DNA of 64,000 nucleotides, from contig NZ_WVTD01000007.1 of assembly GCF_009856825.1 (NCBI RefSeq), positions 62,001 to 126,000 on the forward strand, read 5' to 3'. This document shows, piece after piece, positions 9,597-18,724 of the stretch (position 1 is its first letter; each line of letters opens with the position of its first letter). The notes under the pieces were generated by a model that was not told the DNA's origin, ran no database searches, and was given only the letters and a program-made list of their open reading frames with translations. Origin of the DNA: Novosphingobium silvae (GTDB taxonomy: Bacteria; Pseudomonadota; Alphaproteobacteria; Sphingomonadales; Sphingomonadaceae). The translations under genes and the position numbers were made by a program.

Positions 9597-9837
9597 TGTG
9601 AAGCCACTCGGAACCTGAAGGCGCCACGCGGCGCTCCCGATGAGTTCCAAGTCCAGGCACCGCGACGAGATTCATGCGCTGAGCGGTCTTCCACTCTACA
9701 GCCAGTGTACTGGGGCATGCCGCAAGCTCATCTCGGAGCTGACGAACGGTCGGACCAAACCGAGCGAGCGTGGAAATAACCGTCCACGTCGCGGCGACTG
9801 CTGCGAAAGCGAAGAGGCAGGCGGCAAATGCGGTCAT
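9568..9837 (-). CDS. small single-helix membrane protein behind two SOS boxes
   Basis: 89 aa from the ATG at 9837, chosen because GAAAGGA lies 6 nt upstream; an in-frame ATG two codons earlier (9843) sits on that Shine-Dalgarno. The N-terminus is one transmembrane helix (MTAFAACLFAFAAVAATWTV), followed by a short amphipathic stretch (TVRQLRDELAACP) and a polar tail. I do not recognise a named family. It resembles its neighbour at 10069-10347 over the first 45 residues or so. Two exact GTTC-N7-GTTC LexA boxes lie 66-107 nt upstream, so SOS induction is likely. The 3' end overlaps that of pssA on the opposite strand by 29 nt. Confidence 0.65.
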   Translation of the reverse strand: MTAFAACLFAFAAVAATWTVISTLARFGPTVRQLRDELAACPSTLAVEWKTAQRMNLVAVPGLGTHRERRVAPSGSEWLHISAALDLAA

Positions 9838-9902
9838 AGCCATTCCTTTCAAACTATCATCTACGGAGCAGGCTGTGGACAGCTTGTGGAAAAGGTGTTG
9901 CC

Positions 9903-9917
9903 GTTCTACCAATGTTC
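9903..9917 (+). promoter_or_regulatory. LexA (SOS) box 1
   Basis: Exact alphaproteobacterial LexA motif GTTC-TACCAAT-GTTC. The small membrane protein reads away from it on the minus strand, starting 66 nt to the left. Confidence 0.75.
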
Positions 9918-9927
9918 CGCAGGTGGT

Positions 9928-9956
9928 TAGTTCCCTCTTTGTTCTAATCGAGTCAA
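9928..9956 (-). promoter_or_regulatory. candidate promoter overlapping LexA box 2
   Basis: Minus strand: TTGACT (9956-9951), 17 nt, then GAACTA (9933-9928), a weak -10. A second exact LexA motif, GTTC-CCTCTTT-GTTC, occupies 9930-9944, inside the spacer and -10. That geometry fits classical repression by LexA. It would drive the gene ending at 9568. Confidence 0.6.
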
Positions 9957-10068
9957 GGGGAAATTTGGCCGTACGCTTTCGGCGGCAGCGAGCGGGGCTA
10001 ATCGCCCCGGTTCCAAGGACATAAGCAAAAGGCACGCCGCAGCCGTCTCCTTGCCGCGCGCGCAGCCT

Positions 10069-10347
10069 TCAGGCGGCCTGGGACGAGCTCGAGGGCAATC
10101 GTACCGGCTGCGAACCAAGCCGCGCCCGAAGGTAGCGGTGTGCAAGTCGAGAGCGCGCGAGTTCGCCGACATCGTCAGTGTCGCGATCGTTCAATGTTGC
10201 GACGTGGATCGGAAGCTCACGTGGTGTCGCGGCAAGCTGCCGGTGAAGAACCTTCAATCTTGATAAGGCAGTCCGCATGCTCTCCCAGAGCGTGAAAGAT
10301 GCTGCGGCGCCAGCGATTGTGAACAGCAGAAGGGCAACAATATTCAT
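10069..10347 (-). CDS. small single-helix membrane protein, relative of 9568-9837
   Basis: 92 aa from the ATG at 10347. One N-terminal transmembrane helix (MNIVALLLFTIAGAAASFTL) is followed by ALSRLKVLHRQLAATPREL, which parallels RFGPTVRQLRDELAACPSTL of the neighbouring protein in position and pattern; the tails differ. No named family is recognised. It lacks an exact SOS box upstream; the closest word is GTTC-N7-GTGG at 10385. The two genes look like an old tandem duplication. Confidence 0.55.
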   Translation of the reverse strand: MNIVALLLFTIAGAAASFTLWESMRTALSRLKVLHRQLAATPRELPIHVATLNDRDTDDVGELARSRLAHRYLRARLGSQPVRLPSSSSQAA

Positions 10348-10383
10348 GGCCGTTTGCCTTTGTTTCAGCCGCTGCTTCTGCAT

Positions 10384-10766
10384 CGTTCCGGTCCTGTGGA
10401 TCCGGTCGACTTGCCCCCTTGTGCAGCGCTATCATCTTCACCAGTATGCCACGTTAAGACATTTTTGAGGATCCGGTTCCTCTGCCAAGTGCCTGAATAC
10501 GTTGGGATTGAGCTTTTTTGACGCTGAAGCGACAGCGGCTTGCGGCGAGCGGCGCTGCCGGAGTGCCCTCGAGAGGGCTGGATTTAAGATCCGAACGCGA
10601 GTAAGGGCGCTTCACCTGTGGGATTCGATACCGGGTTGTCCGGTTCGGCTTGCAGGCAATCCACATGGAAGGCGCACATACCGGTGCCGCCGCGGACAAG
10701 GCTCCCGAAAGGGTGCCGTCGCACGGTTCCAGCCTTCCAGAGGTTCAACCGGAAAGGAATTGAATT
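10384..10766 (+). promoter_or_regulatory. long leader region upstream of rpsB
   Basis: No supported gene on either strand. It must contain the rpsB promoter and 5' UTR. TTGACG occurs at 10518-10523 but without a good -10 at 17 nt. A 6-bp hairpin GCCCTC-GA-GAGGGC lies at 10565-10578. A ribosomal protein leader of up to about 250 nt would allow S2 autoregulation, but I cannot show a known motif. The Shine-Dalgarno is GGAAAGGAA before the ATG. Confidence 0.4.
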
Positions 10767-11519
10767 ATGGCGGCACCTGTCGTCACCATGCAGCAGCTCA
10801 TCGAAGCCGGCGCTCACTTCGGCCATCAGACTCACCGCTGGAATCCGCGCATGAAGCCGTACATCTTCGGTGCGCGCAACGGCATCCACATCATCGACCT
10901 GTCGCAGACCGTGCCGCTCTTCGCGCGCGCGCTCGACTTCGTGCAGTCGACCGTCCAGGCGGGCGGCAAGGTGCTCTTCGTCGGCACCAAGCGTCAGGCT
11001 CAGGAGCCGATCGCGCAGGCAGCCCGCGCTTGCGGCCAGCACTTCGTCAACCACCGCTGGCTGGGCGGCATGCTCACCAACTGGAAGACCATCTCGGGCT
11101 CGATCAAGCGCTTCAAGGCGCTCGAAGAGCAGCTCGCCGGCGACACCACCGGTCTGACCAAGAAGGAAGTTCTCCAGCTTACCCGCGAGCGTGACAAGCT
11201 CGAGCTCTCGCTCGGCGGTATCCGCGACATGGGCGGCATTCCGGACGTGATGTTCGTGATCGACGCCAACAAGGAAGAGCTGGCGATCAAGGAAGCCAAC
11301 GTTCTTGGCATCCCGGTCGTCGCCGTTCTCGACACCAACGTGAACCCGCAGGGCATCGCCTTCCCGATCCCGGGCAACGACGACGCCAGCCGCGCGGTTC
11401 GCCTGTACTGCGATGCGATCGCTCAGGCTGCGACCAAGGGTCATCGTGAAGGCGTGATCGACAGCGGCATCGACATCGGTGCGATGGACGCTCCCGTCGA
11501 AGAGACCGTCGAGGCCTGA
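10767..11519 (+). CDS. rpsB: 30S ribosomal protein S2
   Basis: 250 aa, near the usual length. It opens with [23 protein letters not shown], includes [14 protein letters not shown], and carries [17 protein letters not shown] and [15 protein letters not shown]2 binds the 30S platform with S1. It forms the standard rpsB-tsf pair, with a 114-nt gap. Confidence 0.98.
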   Translation: MAAPVVTMQQLIEAGAHFGHQTHRWNPRMKPYIFGARNGIHIIDLSQTVPLFARALDFVQSTVQAGGKVLFVGTKRQAQEPIAQAARACGQHFVNHRWLGGMLTNWKTISGSIKRFKALEEQLAGDTTGLTKKEVLQLTRERDKLELSLGGIRDMGGIPDVMFVIDANKEELAIKEANVLGIPVVAVLDTNVNPQGIAFPIPGNDDASRAVRLYCDAIAQAATKGHREGVIDSGIDIGAMDAPVEETVEA

Positions 11520-11633
11520 TAGGCCCCGGCCAACGACACTTTCGTCATGGAATTGTCGCGCGCCGGGTCCCATGGGCCTGGCGCGCATCCATTTCAGGGG
11601 CTGACGCCTCTTAGCAACAAAAGGATTTGAGCG

Positions 11634-12557
11634 ATGGCTTACACCGCCGCTGACGTGAAGAACCTGCGCGAGCGCACCGGCGCCGGCATGATGGACTGCA
11701 AGAAGGCTCTCGACGAGACGAACGGCGACCTCGAAGCCGCCGTCGATGCGCTGCGCGCCCGCGGTCTTGCCGCTGCTGCCAAGAAGTCGAGCCGCACTGC
11801 AGCTGAAGGTCTGGTCGGCGTTGCCGTCACCGGCACAAAGGGCGTCGCGGTCGAGGTCAACTCTGAGACGGACTTCGTCGCCAAGAACGACCAGTTCCAA
11901 GACTTCGTGCGCAAGACCACCGAAGTCGCTCTCGGCCTCGGCGCTGACGACGTGGAAGCGCTCAAGGCTGCAGCGTACCCCGGCGGCGGCACCGTTGCCG
12001 ACGCGCTGACCAACAACGTTGCGACCATTGGCGAGAACCAGCAGGTTCGCCGCCTGAAGACCGTTGAAGTGGCTCAGGGCCTCGTCATCCCTTACATGCA
12101 CAATGCCGCTGCGCCGAACCTCGGCAAGATCGGCGTGCTTGTCGCGCTCGAATCGGAGGCTTCGGCCGACGTTCTGGAAGGCCTGGGCAAGCAGATCGCT
12201 ATGCACATCGCTGCAGCTTTCCCGCTCGCGCTCAACGCCGAAGACCTCGACGCGGAGTTGATCGAGCGTGAGCGTAAGATCGCGCAGGAGAAGGCCGCCG
12301 AATCGGGCAAGCCCGAGGCCGTGCAGGCCAAGATGGTCGAAGGCGCTATCGCCAAGTACGCCAAGGAAAACGCGCTGCTCTCGCAGGTCTTCGTTCTCGA
12401 CAACAAGACGCCGATTCAGCAGGTCGTCGATCAGGCCGGCAAGGAAGCGGGCGCCAAGATCGTCCTCAAGGACTATGTGCGCTTCCAGCTGGGCGAAGGC
12501 ATCGAAAAGGAAGTTTCCGACTTCGCCGCCGAGGTGGCCGCCGCTGTAGCGGGCTGA
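11634..12557 (+). CDS. tsf: translation elongation factor Ts
   Basis: Nucleotide exchange factor for EF-Tu. 307 aa. The N-terminal UBA-like domain is [20 protein letters not shown]; the core shows the EF-Ts signatures [19 protein letters not shown] and [11 protein letters not shown]. Ends with an alanine-rich helix. Terminator just downstream. Confidence 0.98.
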   Translation: MAYTAADVKNLRERTGAGMMDCKKALDETNGDLEAAVDALRARGLAAAAKKSSRTAAEGLVGVAVTGTKGVAVEVNSETDFVAKNDQFQDFVRKTTEVALGLGADDVEALKAAAYPGGGTVADALTNNVATIGENQQVRRLKTVEVAQGLVIPYMHNAAAPNLGKIGVLVALESEASADVLEGLGKQIAMHIAAAFPLALNAEDLDAELIERERKIAQEKAAESGKPEAVQAKMVEGAIAKYAKENALLSQVFVLDNKTPIQQVVDQAGKEAGAKIVLKDYVRFQLGEGIEKEVSDFAAEVAAAVAG

Positions 12558-12586
12558 TCTTAGCGTCATTCTTCGGAATGGAACAT

Positions 12587-12623
12587 GCGGGCTGGAAGCA
12601 TTGCTTCCGGCCCGCTTTCTTTT
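12587..12623 (+). terminator. Rho-independent terminator after tsf
   Basis: Outer stem GCGGGC/GCCCGC, inner stem GGAAGC/GCTTCC, then TTTCTTTT. It starts 30 nt after the tsf stop. Confidence 0.85.
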
Positions 12624-12700
12624 GCGGTCGGCTGCCCCGCAGGGATCGAAGGTGCATTTTCAGCGTTGAAGTGGTGTAGCATTGTTCAGGGAGGCGCACG

Positions 12701-12997
12701 ATGAACGCGATCACCACCGTTGCCGAGTTCAGGCATGGATTGGCGGAAAATCCGATCTCCGACGAACTGGCTTACTTGCGTAAGGCCGTGGAAGACGCCT
12801 GTCCGCCCTCGGCCACCGTGAGCTTCACCTTCGACGGAAGGCTGCGGATTGCCGTTGATGTCCACACCTTCGAAGAGGCCAGTCAGGTAGAGGCCGTCCT
12901 GCCCTCCATTGCAGGGGGTGTGTTTCATGATGTCGTGCGTGGCAATACGCCGGGCATGTCGTTCAGGCGCCGGGTAAGCGCGCTGGTGGAGCGCTGA
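12701..12997 (+). CDS. small hypothetical protein
   Basis: 98 aa with a good ribosome-binding site (AGGGAGG, 7 nt before ATG). Soluble, no signal peptide or membrane segment, no recognised domain. The sequence reads like one alpha/beta domain (helix AYLRKAVEDAC, then strands TVSFTFDGRLRIAVDV and a helix EEASQVEAVL). It stands alone between the tsf terminator and pyrH. An opposite-strand frame over 12686-13156 is longer but has no ribosome-binding site and looks like a shadow. Confidence 0.6.
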   Translation: MNAITTVAEFRHGLAENPISDELAYLRKAVEDACPPSATVSFTFDGRLRIAVDVHTFEEASQVEAVLPSIAGGVFHDVVRGNTPGMSFRRRVSALVER

Positions 12998-13149
12998 GGC
13001 TTTCGGCTCGACGGCCTCTCCAGAGGCAGCAGCGTGTCTCGCAGCCTTATCGACAGCAGGGCTTGCAGGGATGAAGTGGCGCCCACGGCGGATCGCGATT
13101 GATCTGCCGAACGGCAACATGCTTGGGTGCGATCCCGATCCTAAGCCCC

Positions 13150-13178
13150 TTGGCAACCGCGCCGCTCCCTCCTAAAGC
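13150..13178 (+). promoter_or_regulatory. candidate promoter of the pyrH operon
   Basis: TTGGCA (13150-13155), 17-nt spacer, TAAAGC (13173-13178), about 33 nt before the pyrH ATG. Weak -10; called from position and spacing. Confidence 0.35.
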
Positions 13179-13210
13179 CGGGCCACCCCAGTCCCCGGAG
13201 ATCCAGCGGC

Positions 13211-13933
13211 ATGTCAGCCTTCCCCTACAATCGCGTCCTGCTCAAACTTTCGGGCGAGGTGCTGATGGGGAGCCAGCAGTTCGGTATCGATCCTGAGTTC
13301 GTTGCGGAGCTTGCGAAGGAAGTTAAGGCCGCGAAGGAGACGGGGCTCCAGATTTGCCTGGTGATCGGCGGCGGGAATATCTTCCGCGGCATGGCAGGCG
13401 CCGCGCGCGGCATGGATCGTGCGCAGGCAGACTACATGGGCATGCTGGCCACCGTGATGAACGCGCTTGCGATGCAGAACGCGCTGGAGCAGCTCGGCGT
13501 GGAGACCCGTGTGCAGTCGGCAGTCCAGATGGACCAGGTGTGCGAGCCTGTGATCCGGCGCCGGGCGGAGCGCCACCTTGAAAAAGGCCGCGTGGTCATC
13601 TTCGCCGCGGGCGTGGGCGCACCCTATTTCACCACCGATTCCGGCGCTGCGCTGCGTGCGGCCGAAATGCGGTGCGACGCGTTGCTCAAGGGCACGAGCG
13701 TGGATGGCGTCTACGACAGTGATCCCAAGACCAATCCCGATGCCATGCGTTACAGCAGCGTCGATTATGATACCGTCCTTGCCGACAACCTGAAGGTGAT
13801 GGACGCTTCCGCCGTGGCACTGTGCCGCGACAATGCAATTCCGATCGTCGTGTTCTCGATCCGCGAGAAGGGCAACCTTGCCGCCGTCCTCGCAGGAGGC
13901 GGTACCAAGACGGTCGTCCAGAAGGGAGCCTGA
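13211..13933 (+). CDS. pyrH: uridylate kinase
   Basis: Bacterial hexameric UMP kinase (amino acid kinase family) that forms UDP. 240 aa. Motifs: [13 protein letters not shown] at the start, [10 protein letters not shown] for phosphate binding, [30 protein letters not shown]. First gene of the envelope/translation block with frr 3 nt downstream. Confidence 0.97.
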   Translation: MSAFPYNRVLLKLSGEVLMGSQQFGIDPEFVAELAKEVKAAKETGLQICLVIGGGNIFRGMAGAARGMDRAQADYMGMLATVMNALAMQNALEQLGVETRVQSAVQMDQVCEPVIRRRAERHLEKGRVVIFAAGVGAPYFTTDSGAALRAAEMRCDALLKGTSVDGVYDSDPKTNPDAMRYSSVDYDTVLADNLKVMDASAVALCRDNAIPIVVFSIREKGNLAAVLAGGGTKTVVQKGA

Positions 13934-13936
13934 TAC

Positions 13937-14494
13937 ATGGCCAAGTACGACAAGGCGGATCTCGAGCGCCGCATGAAGGGCGCGATCGATGCGCTTAAGC
14001 ACGACCTTTCCGGTCTGCGCACCGGACGCGCGAACACGGCACTGCTCGAGCCGATCACGGTGACGGTCTACGGCAGCAACATGCCGATCACTTCCGTGGC
14101 GACGATCTCGGCCCCCGAGCCGCGGATGCTGTCGGTGCAGGTGTGGGACAAGTCCAACATCGGTCCCGTCGAGAAGGCGATTCGCTCCGCGGGCCTCGGA
14201 CTCAACCCGATTAACGATGGCAACACCTTGCGCCTCCCGATCCCCGATCTGACGGAGGAGCGGCGCAAGGAACTCGCCAAGCTCGCCAGCTCCTATGCCG
14301 AAAAGGCTCGTGTCGCCGTGCGCAACGTGCGCCGCGACGGCATGGACGACCTGAAAACGGATGAGAAGAAGGGCGAGATCTCGGAAGACGAGAAGAAGCG
14401 CGCCGAAACCGACGTTCAGAAGCTGACCGACGACATCATCAAGCAGCTGGATGAGGAATTCGGCCGCAAGGAAAAGGAAATCCTCGGCAAGTGA
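13937..14494 (+). CDS. frr: ribosome recycling factor
   Basis: Splits post-termination ribosomes with EF-G. 185 aa, standard length. Contains [38 protein letters not shown] and the helical C-terminus rich in Lys/Glu. Lies 3 nt after pyrH, with uppS 31 nt downstream. Confidence 0.97.
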   Translation: MAKYDKADLERRMKGAIDALKHDLSGLRTGRANTALLEPITVTVYGSNMPITSVATISAPEPRMLSVQVWDKSNIGPVEKAIRSAGLGLNPINDGNTLRLPIPDLTEERRKELAKLASSYAEKARVAVRNVRRDGMDDLKTDEKKGEISEDEKKRAETDVQKLTDDIIKQLDEEFGRKEKEILGK

Positions 14495-14525
14495 GGGGCG
14501 TCGCCCCTTCCTCGAGGGATGGCTG

Positions 14526-15215
14526 ATGGGAAAGGATGTATCCACGCGCGCGCGTCATGTCGCCATCATCATGGATGGCAACGGGCGCTGGGCGAAGAAG
14601 CGCCATCTGCCGCGCGCGATCGGCCACCAACGCGGGGTCGAGGCGGTGCGCCGCGTCGTGCGCGGCGCGCGTGAGATGGAGCTGGAGGCGCTTACGCTCT
14701 ACGCCTTCTCGACCGAGAACTGGCGCAGGCCCGAGGAGGAAGTCTCCGACCTGATGAGCCTCATGAAACGCTTCATCCTCTCGGACCTGGACGAGTTTGC
14801 AGAAGCCGGTGTCAGGCTCAAGATCATCGGTGACTACAAGGCCTTCAAGCCTGACGTGGTCGAGCTTGTCGAAGGCGCGATGTCGCGTACGGCGGGGAAC
14901 ACGGGAACGACGCTTGCGGTCGCCCTGAACTACGGCTCGCAGGATGAGATCGCCCGGGCTGCGACCAAGGCTGCGGCCAAGGGGGCGATCACGCCCGAGA
15001 CACTTTCGGCCGAACTCGATACCGCCGACCTGCCCCCGCTCGACCTGCTGATCCGGACCTCGGGTGAAGTGCGGCTGTCGAACTTCCTACTCTGGCAGGC
15101 CGCATACGCCGAGATGCTGTTCACCGATGTGCTCTGGCCCGATTTCACGGCCGACCATCTGCGCGATGCGCTGGAAACCTTCACCACTCGGGAGAGGCGT
15201 TATGGCGGACGCTAA
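14526..15215 (+). CDS. uppS: isoprenyl (undecaprenyl diphosphate) synthase
   Basis: cis-Prenyltransferase making the C55 lipid carrier for peptidoglycan and O-antigen. 229 aa from the ATG at 14526. [20 protein letters not shown] holds the catalytic Asp; [14 protein letters not shown] and [15 protein letters not shown] are conserved. Usual family text in the last motif is SGE.RLSNF, matched here. The gene overlaps cdsA by 14 nt. Confidence 0.96.
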   Translation: MGKDVSTRARHVAIIMDGNGRWAKKRHLPRAIGHQRGVEAVRRVVRGAREMELEALTLYAFSTENWRRPEEEVSDLMSLMKRFILSDLDEFAEAGVRLKIIGDYKAFKPDVVELVEGAMSRTAGNTGTTLAVALNYGSQDEIARAATKAAAKGAITPETLSAELDTADLPPLDLLIRTSGEVRLSNFLLWQAAYAEMLFTDVLWPDFTADHLRDALETFTTRERRYGGR

Positions 15216-15978
15216 GAGACCCAGGCGCGGGTTGTCCGATCTGGGCGTCAGGGCTGCATCCGGCGTGGTCATGGTCGCCGTCTCGGGCGCTGCGTTGTGG
15301 CTCGGCGGCGCGGTGTGGATCGCTTTCGTTTGTGCGATCTCCGTGGGGGTCCTCTACGAGTGGATCCGCCTTGCCCGCCGTGCGACGCCGGGACCCGCAG
15401 GGCGGGCCGCCTGGAACTTCGCAGGAATGCTTTACGTCGGCGTGGGCGCGGCGATGCTGCTGTTCCTGCATAACGACGCGTTCACTCTCGCACCTGTCCT
15501 GACTCTGCTGGCGACCGTTATCGCTGTGGACGTCGGCGCCTATTTCACCGGGCGGACGCTGCGAGGACCAAAGATCGCGCCATCGATCAGCCCGTCGAAG
15601 ACCTGGTCCGGGCTGGCAGGAGGTATTCTAGGAGCCACGCTGGCGCTCTTCACTGCGGCGCGTCTGTGGCAGGAGGGGCTGATCTGGCTGACGCCGCAGG
15701 GCGCCGCGGCCGACGCGGTCTCGTGCTTCGGGTCACAGCCATGCTGGTATGCAGGCGCGGCGGCGGTTCCGCTGTTCGGCGCCTGTCTGATGTCAGGAAT
15801 AGTGACGGCGGTTTGCGCACAGGCCGGCGATTTCTTCGAGAGCTGGATGAAACGGCGCGCGGGCCTCAAGGATTCGGGCAACATCATACCCGGGCATGGC
15901 GGCTTCTTCGACCGCGTCGACGGCTTGCTGGCGGTGCTGTTCGTGCTAGGCCTTATGATCCTCCTCCAGCCGCGATGA
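15202..15978 (+). CDS. cdsA: phosphatidate cytidylyltransferase
   Basis: Makes CDP-diacylglycerol, the substrate of PssA (8790) and PgsA (40970) in this window. 258 aa from the ATG inside the uppS 3' end. Multiple membrane helices; [15 protein letters not shown] and the CDP-signature [22 protein letters not shown] are clear. The stop overlaps dxr (ATGA). Confidence 0.95.
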   Translation: MADAKRPRRGLSDLGVRAASGVVMVAVSGAALWLGGAVWIAFVCAISVGVLYEWIRLARRATPGPAGRAAWNFAGMLYVGVGAAMLLFLHNDAFTLAPVLTLLATVIAVDVGAYFTGRTLRGPKIAPSISPSKTWSGLAGGILGATLALFTAARLWQEGLIWLTPQGAAADAVSCFGSQPCWYAGAAAVPLFGACLMSGIVTAVCAQAGDFFESWMKRRAGLKDSGNIIPGHGGFFDRVDGLLAVLFVLGLMILLQPR

Positions 15979-17135
15979 GTTCGATGCGTACCTTGACCGT
16001 CCTTGGCGCCACCGGCTCGATCGGCACCTCGACCCTCGACCTCGTTCGTCGCAACCCGGAAGGCTGGCGTGTCGTTGCGCTTACAGCCCATTCGAGCGCG
16101 ATCGAACTTGCCCGGTTGGCGCGCGAATTCGGGGCGGAGATCGCCGTTGTCGCGGACGAGGCTTGTCTCCCGGCGCTTCGTGACGCGCTTGCCGGCTCGG
16201 GCATTGAAGCTGCGGGTGGGCCCGCGGCTTTGGTCGAGGCCGCTGCAAGAGGCGCACAGGTGACCGTCGCGGCGATTGTCGGTTGCGCCGGACTGGCGCC
16301 GACCATGGCGGCGATCGAGCAGGGCGGTGTGATCGCACTGGCCAACAAGGAAGCGCTCGTATCCGCCGGCGACGTCATGATGGCTGCAGTCGAGCGGCAC
16401 GGCGCGACCTTGCTTCCCGTCGATTCCGAGCACAACGCGATCTTCCAGTGCCTGTGCGGCAACGACCCGGAGCACGTCCGCTGGATCACGCTGACGGCAA
16501 GCGGCGGGCCGTTCCGTGACTGGTCGTGGGAGCGCCTGGTGGCCGCCACTCCGGCGGAAGCGGTTCGCCATCCCAACTGGGACATGGGTGCCAAGATCAG
16601 CGTCGATTCGGCGACGATGTTCAACAAGGGCCTCGAACTGATCGAGGCCTATCATCTCTTTCCGGTCGGACTGGACCATCTGCGCATCATCGTCCATCCG
16701 CAGTCGGTGGTTCATTCCATGGTTGAGTACCGGGACGGCTCGACCTTGGCGCAGCTTGGCCCTTCCGACATGCGGGTGCCCATCGCCTCTGCGCTGGCGT
16801 GGCCGGGTCGAATGGACACTCCATGCGCTCCGCTCGACCTCGCCGCGATCGGTGAACTGACGTTCCGCAGTCCCGACGAGGTGCGTTTCCCCGCCACGCG
16901 TCTGGCCCGCGAGGCCGCGCAGTCTGGCGGAGCTGTTCCCGCGGTGCTCAATGCGGCCAACGAAATTGCCGTGGCAGCCTTCCTTGGCGGTCAGATTGGG
17001 TTCACCCGCATTGCCGCACAAGTGGAAGACGTACTGAGTTCCTACGCACCGCCCCCGCCCGATTGCCTTTCCGACGTTCTCGAGGTCGATGGCGAGGCGA
17101 GGGCACGGGCGCGTCTGCTCGTGACCAGTACCTGA
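15975..17135 (+). CDS. dxr: 1-deoxy-D-xylulose 5-phosphate reductoisomerase
   Basis: Second step of the MEP isoprenoid pathway (DXP to MEP, NADPH-dependent). 386 aa from ATG 15975 overlapping cdsA; a second ATG at 15984 is also possible. NADPH fold: [20 protein letters not shown]. Metal and substrate loops: [23 protein letters not shown] and [20 protein letters not shown]. Supplies precursors for UppS in the same operon. Confidence 0.97.
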   Translation: MSSMRTLTVLGATGSIGTSTLDLVRRNPEGWRVVALTAHSSAIELARLAREFGAEIAVVADEACLPALRDALAGSGIEAAGGPAALVEAAARGAQVTVAAIVGCAGLAPTMAAIEQGGVIALANKEALVSAGDVMMAAVERHGATLLPVDSEHNAIFQCLCGNDPEHVRWITLTASGGPFRDWSWERLVAATPAEAVRHPNWDMGAKISVDSATMFNKGLELIEAYHLFPVGLDHLRIIVHPQSVVHSMVEYRDGSTLAQLGPSDMRVPIASALAWPGRMDTPCAPLDLAAIGELTFRSPDEVRFPATRLAREAAQSGGAVPAVLNAANEIAVAAFLGGQIGFTRIAAQVEDVLSSYAPPPPDCLSDVLEVDGEARARARLLVTST

Positions 17136-17149
17136 CGGAGATTGCTCGC

Positions 17150-18526
17150 TTGACCGGATCACCAGGCCTTCTGACGACGATCTTCGCCTTCCTCCTGGTT
17201 TTGGGACCGCTGGTCCTGATCCACGAACTGGGACACTATCTCGTCGGCCGGATGTTCGGCGTGAAGGCCGACGCGTTCTCGATCGGCTTCGGCAAGGAAA
17301 TTGCAGGCTGGACGGACCGCCGCGGGACGCGCTGGAAGCTCTCTGCGCTTCCACTCGGCGGATATGTCCAGTTCGCGGGGGACATGAACCCCTCCAGCGC
17401 CCCGGGTCCTCTGGATGATCGTCTTTCGGCCGAGGAGCGGGCGCAGACGTTCCATGTCAAACCCGTGTGGCAGCGCGCCCTGATCGTTCTTGCCGGGCCG
17501 ATGACAAATCTGCTCCTGTGCGTCGCCATCTTCGCCGCGTTCTACGGGACTTACGGCCGAGTAGTGGCTGATCCGGAGATCAGCGGTTTCTCCGCGAACT
17601 CGCCGGCACGTGCAGCAGGCCTGCGGATCGGTGACCGCATTGTCGCCATCGATGGCGATCCCGTCGGCGGCATCGAGGATGTGGCGGATCATACCGTCTA
17701 CTTCCCGGGCAAGACGCTTTCGGTAGCTGTGGCGCGTGAGGGAAGCACGACAGTGGTGCCTGTCACCCTGGCGGCACGCGAACTCAGCGACAAGTTCGGC
17801 AACAAGGCAAAGGTCGGTGAACTCGGCGTCGAGATGGTGCCGCCGCTGGTTGGCCGCTTCCATGGCGATTCGCCGGCCGAGAAGGCGGGCGTGATGCTTG
17901 GCGACCGGATTATCGCCGTGGACGGCACGCCTGTCGCCAGCTTCACCGACATACCTCGGCTTGTGCAGCCACATCCGGGACGGAGCATCGAGGTTACCGT
18001 GCGCCGGGATGGAAGGAGCCTTGCCATCCCGGTGGTGATCGGCACAGGCACTGTCACTGACGACCGCGCGGTGAGGACCGTCGGCCAGATCGGCGTCGGA
18101 GCAGGGCGCCTGGAACGCGTCGGGCCTTTGCGCGCAGTTGGGCTGGGCTTCGAGCAGAGCTTCCACGTAATGGGTACGATGGTCACCGGCATCGCCCAGA
18201 TATTCACAGGCGATCGCTCGGTCCGGGAGCTTGGCGGGCCGGTGAAGATCGCCCAGTATTCGGGCCAGCAGTTCAGCCTTGGATGGGAGGCTTTCGTATC
18301 CTTCGCGGCCCTTATCTCGATTAACTTGGCATTCATCAACCTCCTGCCAATTCCTGGCCTCGACGGCGGCCACCTGGCCTTTTATGCAGCCGAAATGGTC
18401 CGCCGGCGGCCGCTGGGAGTACGCAGTCAGGAATGGGCCATCCGTACCGGCGTGGCCCTGGTTCTTGCGCTTATGGTTTTCGTCACTGTCAACGATCTGG
18501 CCCAGCTTCCGATTTTCGGGGGATAG
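17150..18526 (+). CDS. rseP: site-2 intramembrane metalloprotease RseP
   Basis: Inner-membrane zinc protease that cleaves anti-sigma factors and signal-peptide remnants. 458 aa from a TTG start with GGAG about 10 nt upstream. HELGH zinc motif is in the first membrane helix, at about residues 25-29. Two tandem PDZ domains follow (GLRIGDRIVAIDG and GVMLGDRIIAVDG). The third metal ligand lies in NLLPIPGLDGGHL. Downstream neighbour bamA fits envelope-stress biology. Confidence 0.95.
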   Translation: MTGSPGLLTTIFAFLLVLGPLVLIHELGHYLVGRMFGVKADAFSIGFGKEIAGWTDRRGTRWKLSALPLGGYVQFAGDMNPSSAPGPLDDRLSAEERAQTFHVKPVWQRALIVLAGPMTNLLLCVAIFAAFYGTYGRVVADPEISGFSANSPARAAGLRIGDRIVAIDGDPVGGIEDVADHTVYFPGKTLSVAVAREGSTTVVPVTLAARELSDKFGNKAKVGELGVEMVPPLVGRFHGDSPAEKAGVMLGDRIIAVDGTPVASFTDIPRLVQPHPGRSIEVTVRRDGRSLAIPVVIGTGTVTDDRAVRTVGQIGVGAGRLERVGPLRAVGLGFEQSFHVMGTMVTGIAQIFTGDRSVRELGGPVKIAQYSGQQFSLGWEAFVSFAALISINLAFINLLPIPGLDGGHLAFYAAEMVRRRPLGVRSQEWAIRTGVALVLALMVFVTVNDLAQLPIFGG

Positions 18527-18724
18527 CCGGGAGGTTTTATCCAGCGATCATAATGTTGCCCGGTTTTGTCTGCTTGATCCGATACGCTCCATCGGGCAGA
18601 CGGCTGCGGTTGCCTGTGAGGTTCGGTGCGCGCCTTGCAGTTTGGTCTGCCGATCCGTCTGCTGCTCGGCCAGGCTGAGGTGATCTGTTTTTGTCGCGAA
18701 AGCGAATACGGGAATTTGCGTAAA

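Noticed and set aside
10385..10399. third SOS-like site (GTTC-N7-GTGG) before the second small membrane protein
   Set aside because: Two mismatches in the second half-site; too weak beside the two exact boxes.
15540..17354. 604-aa minus-strand open frame over cdsA and dxr
   Set aside because: Antisense to two well-supported genes; no family resemblance.
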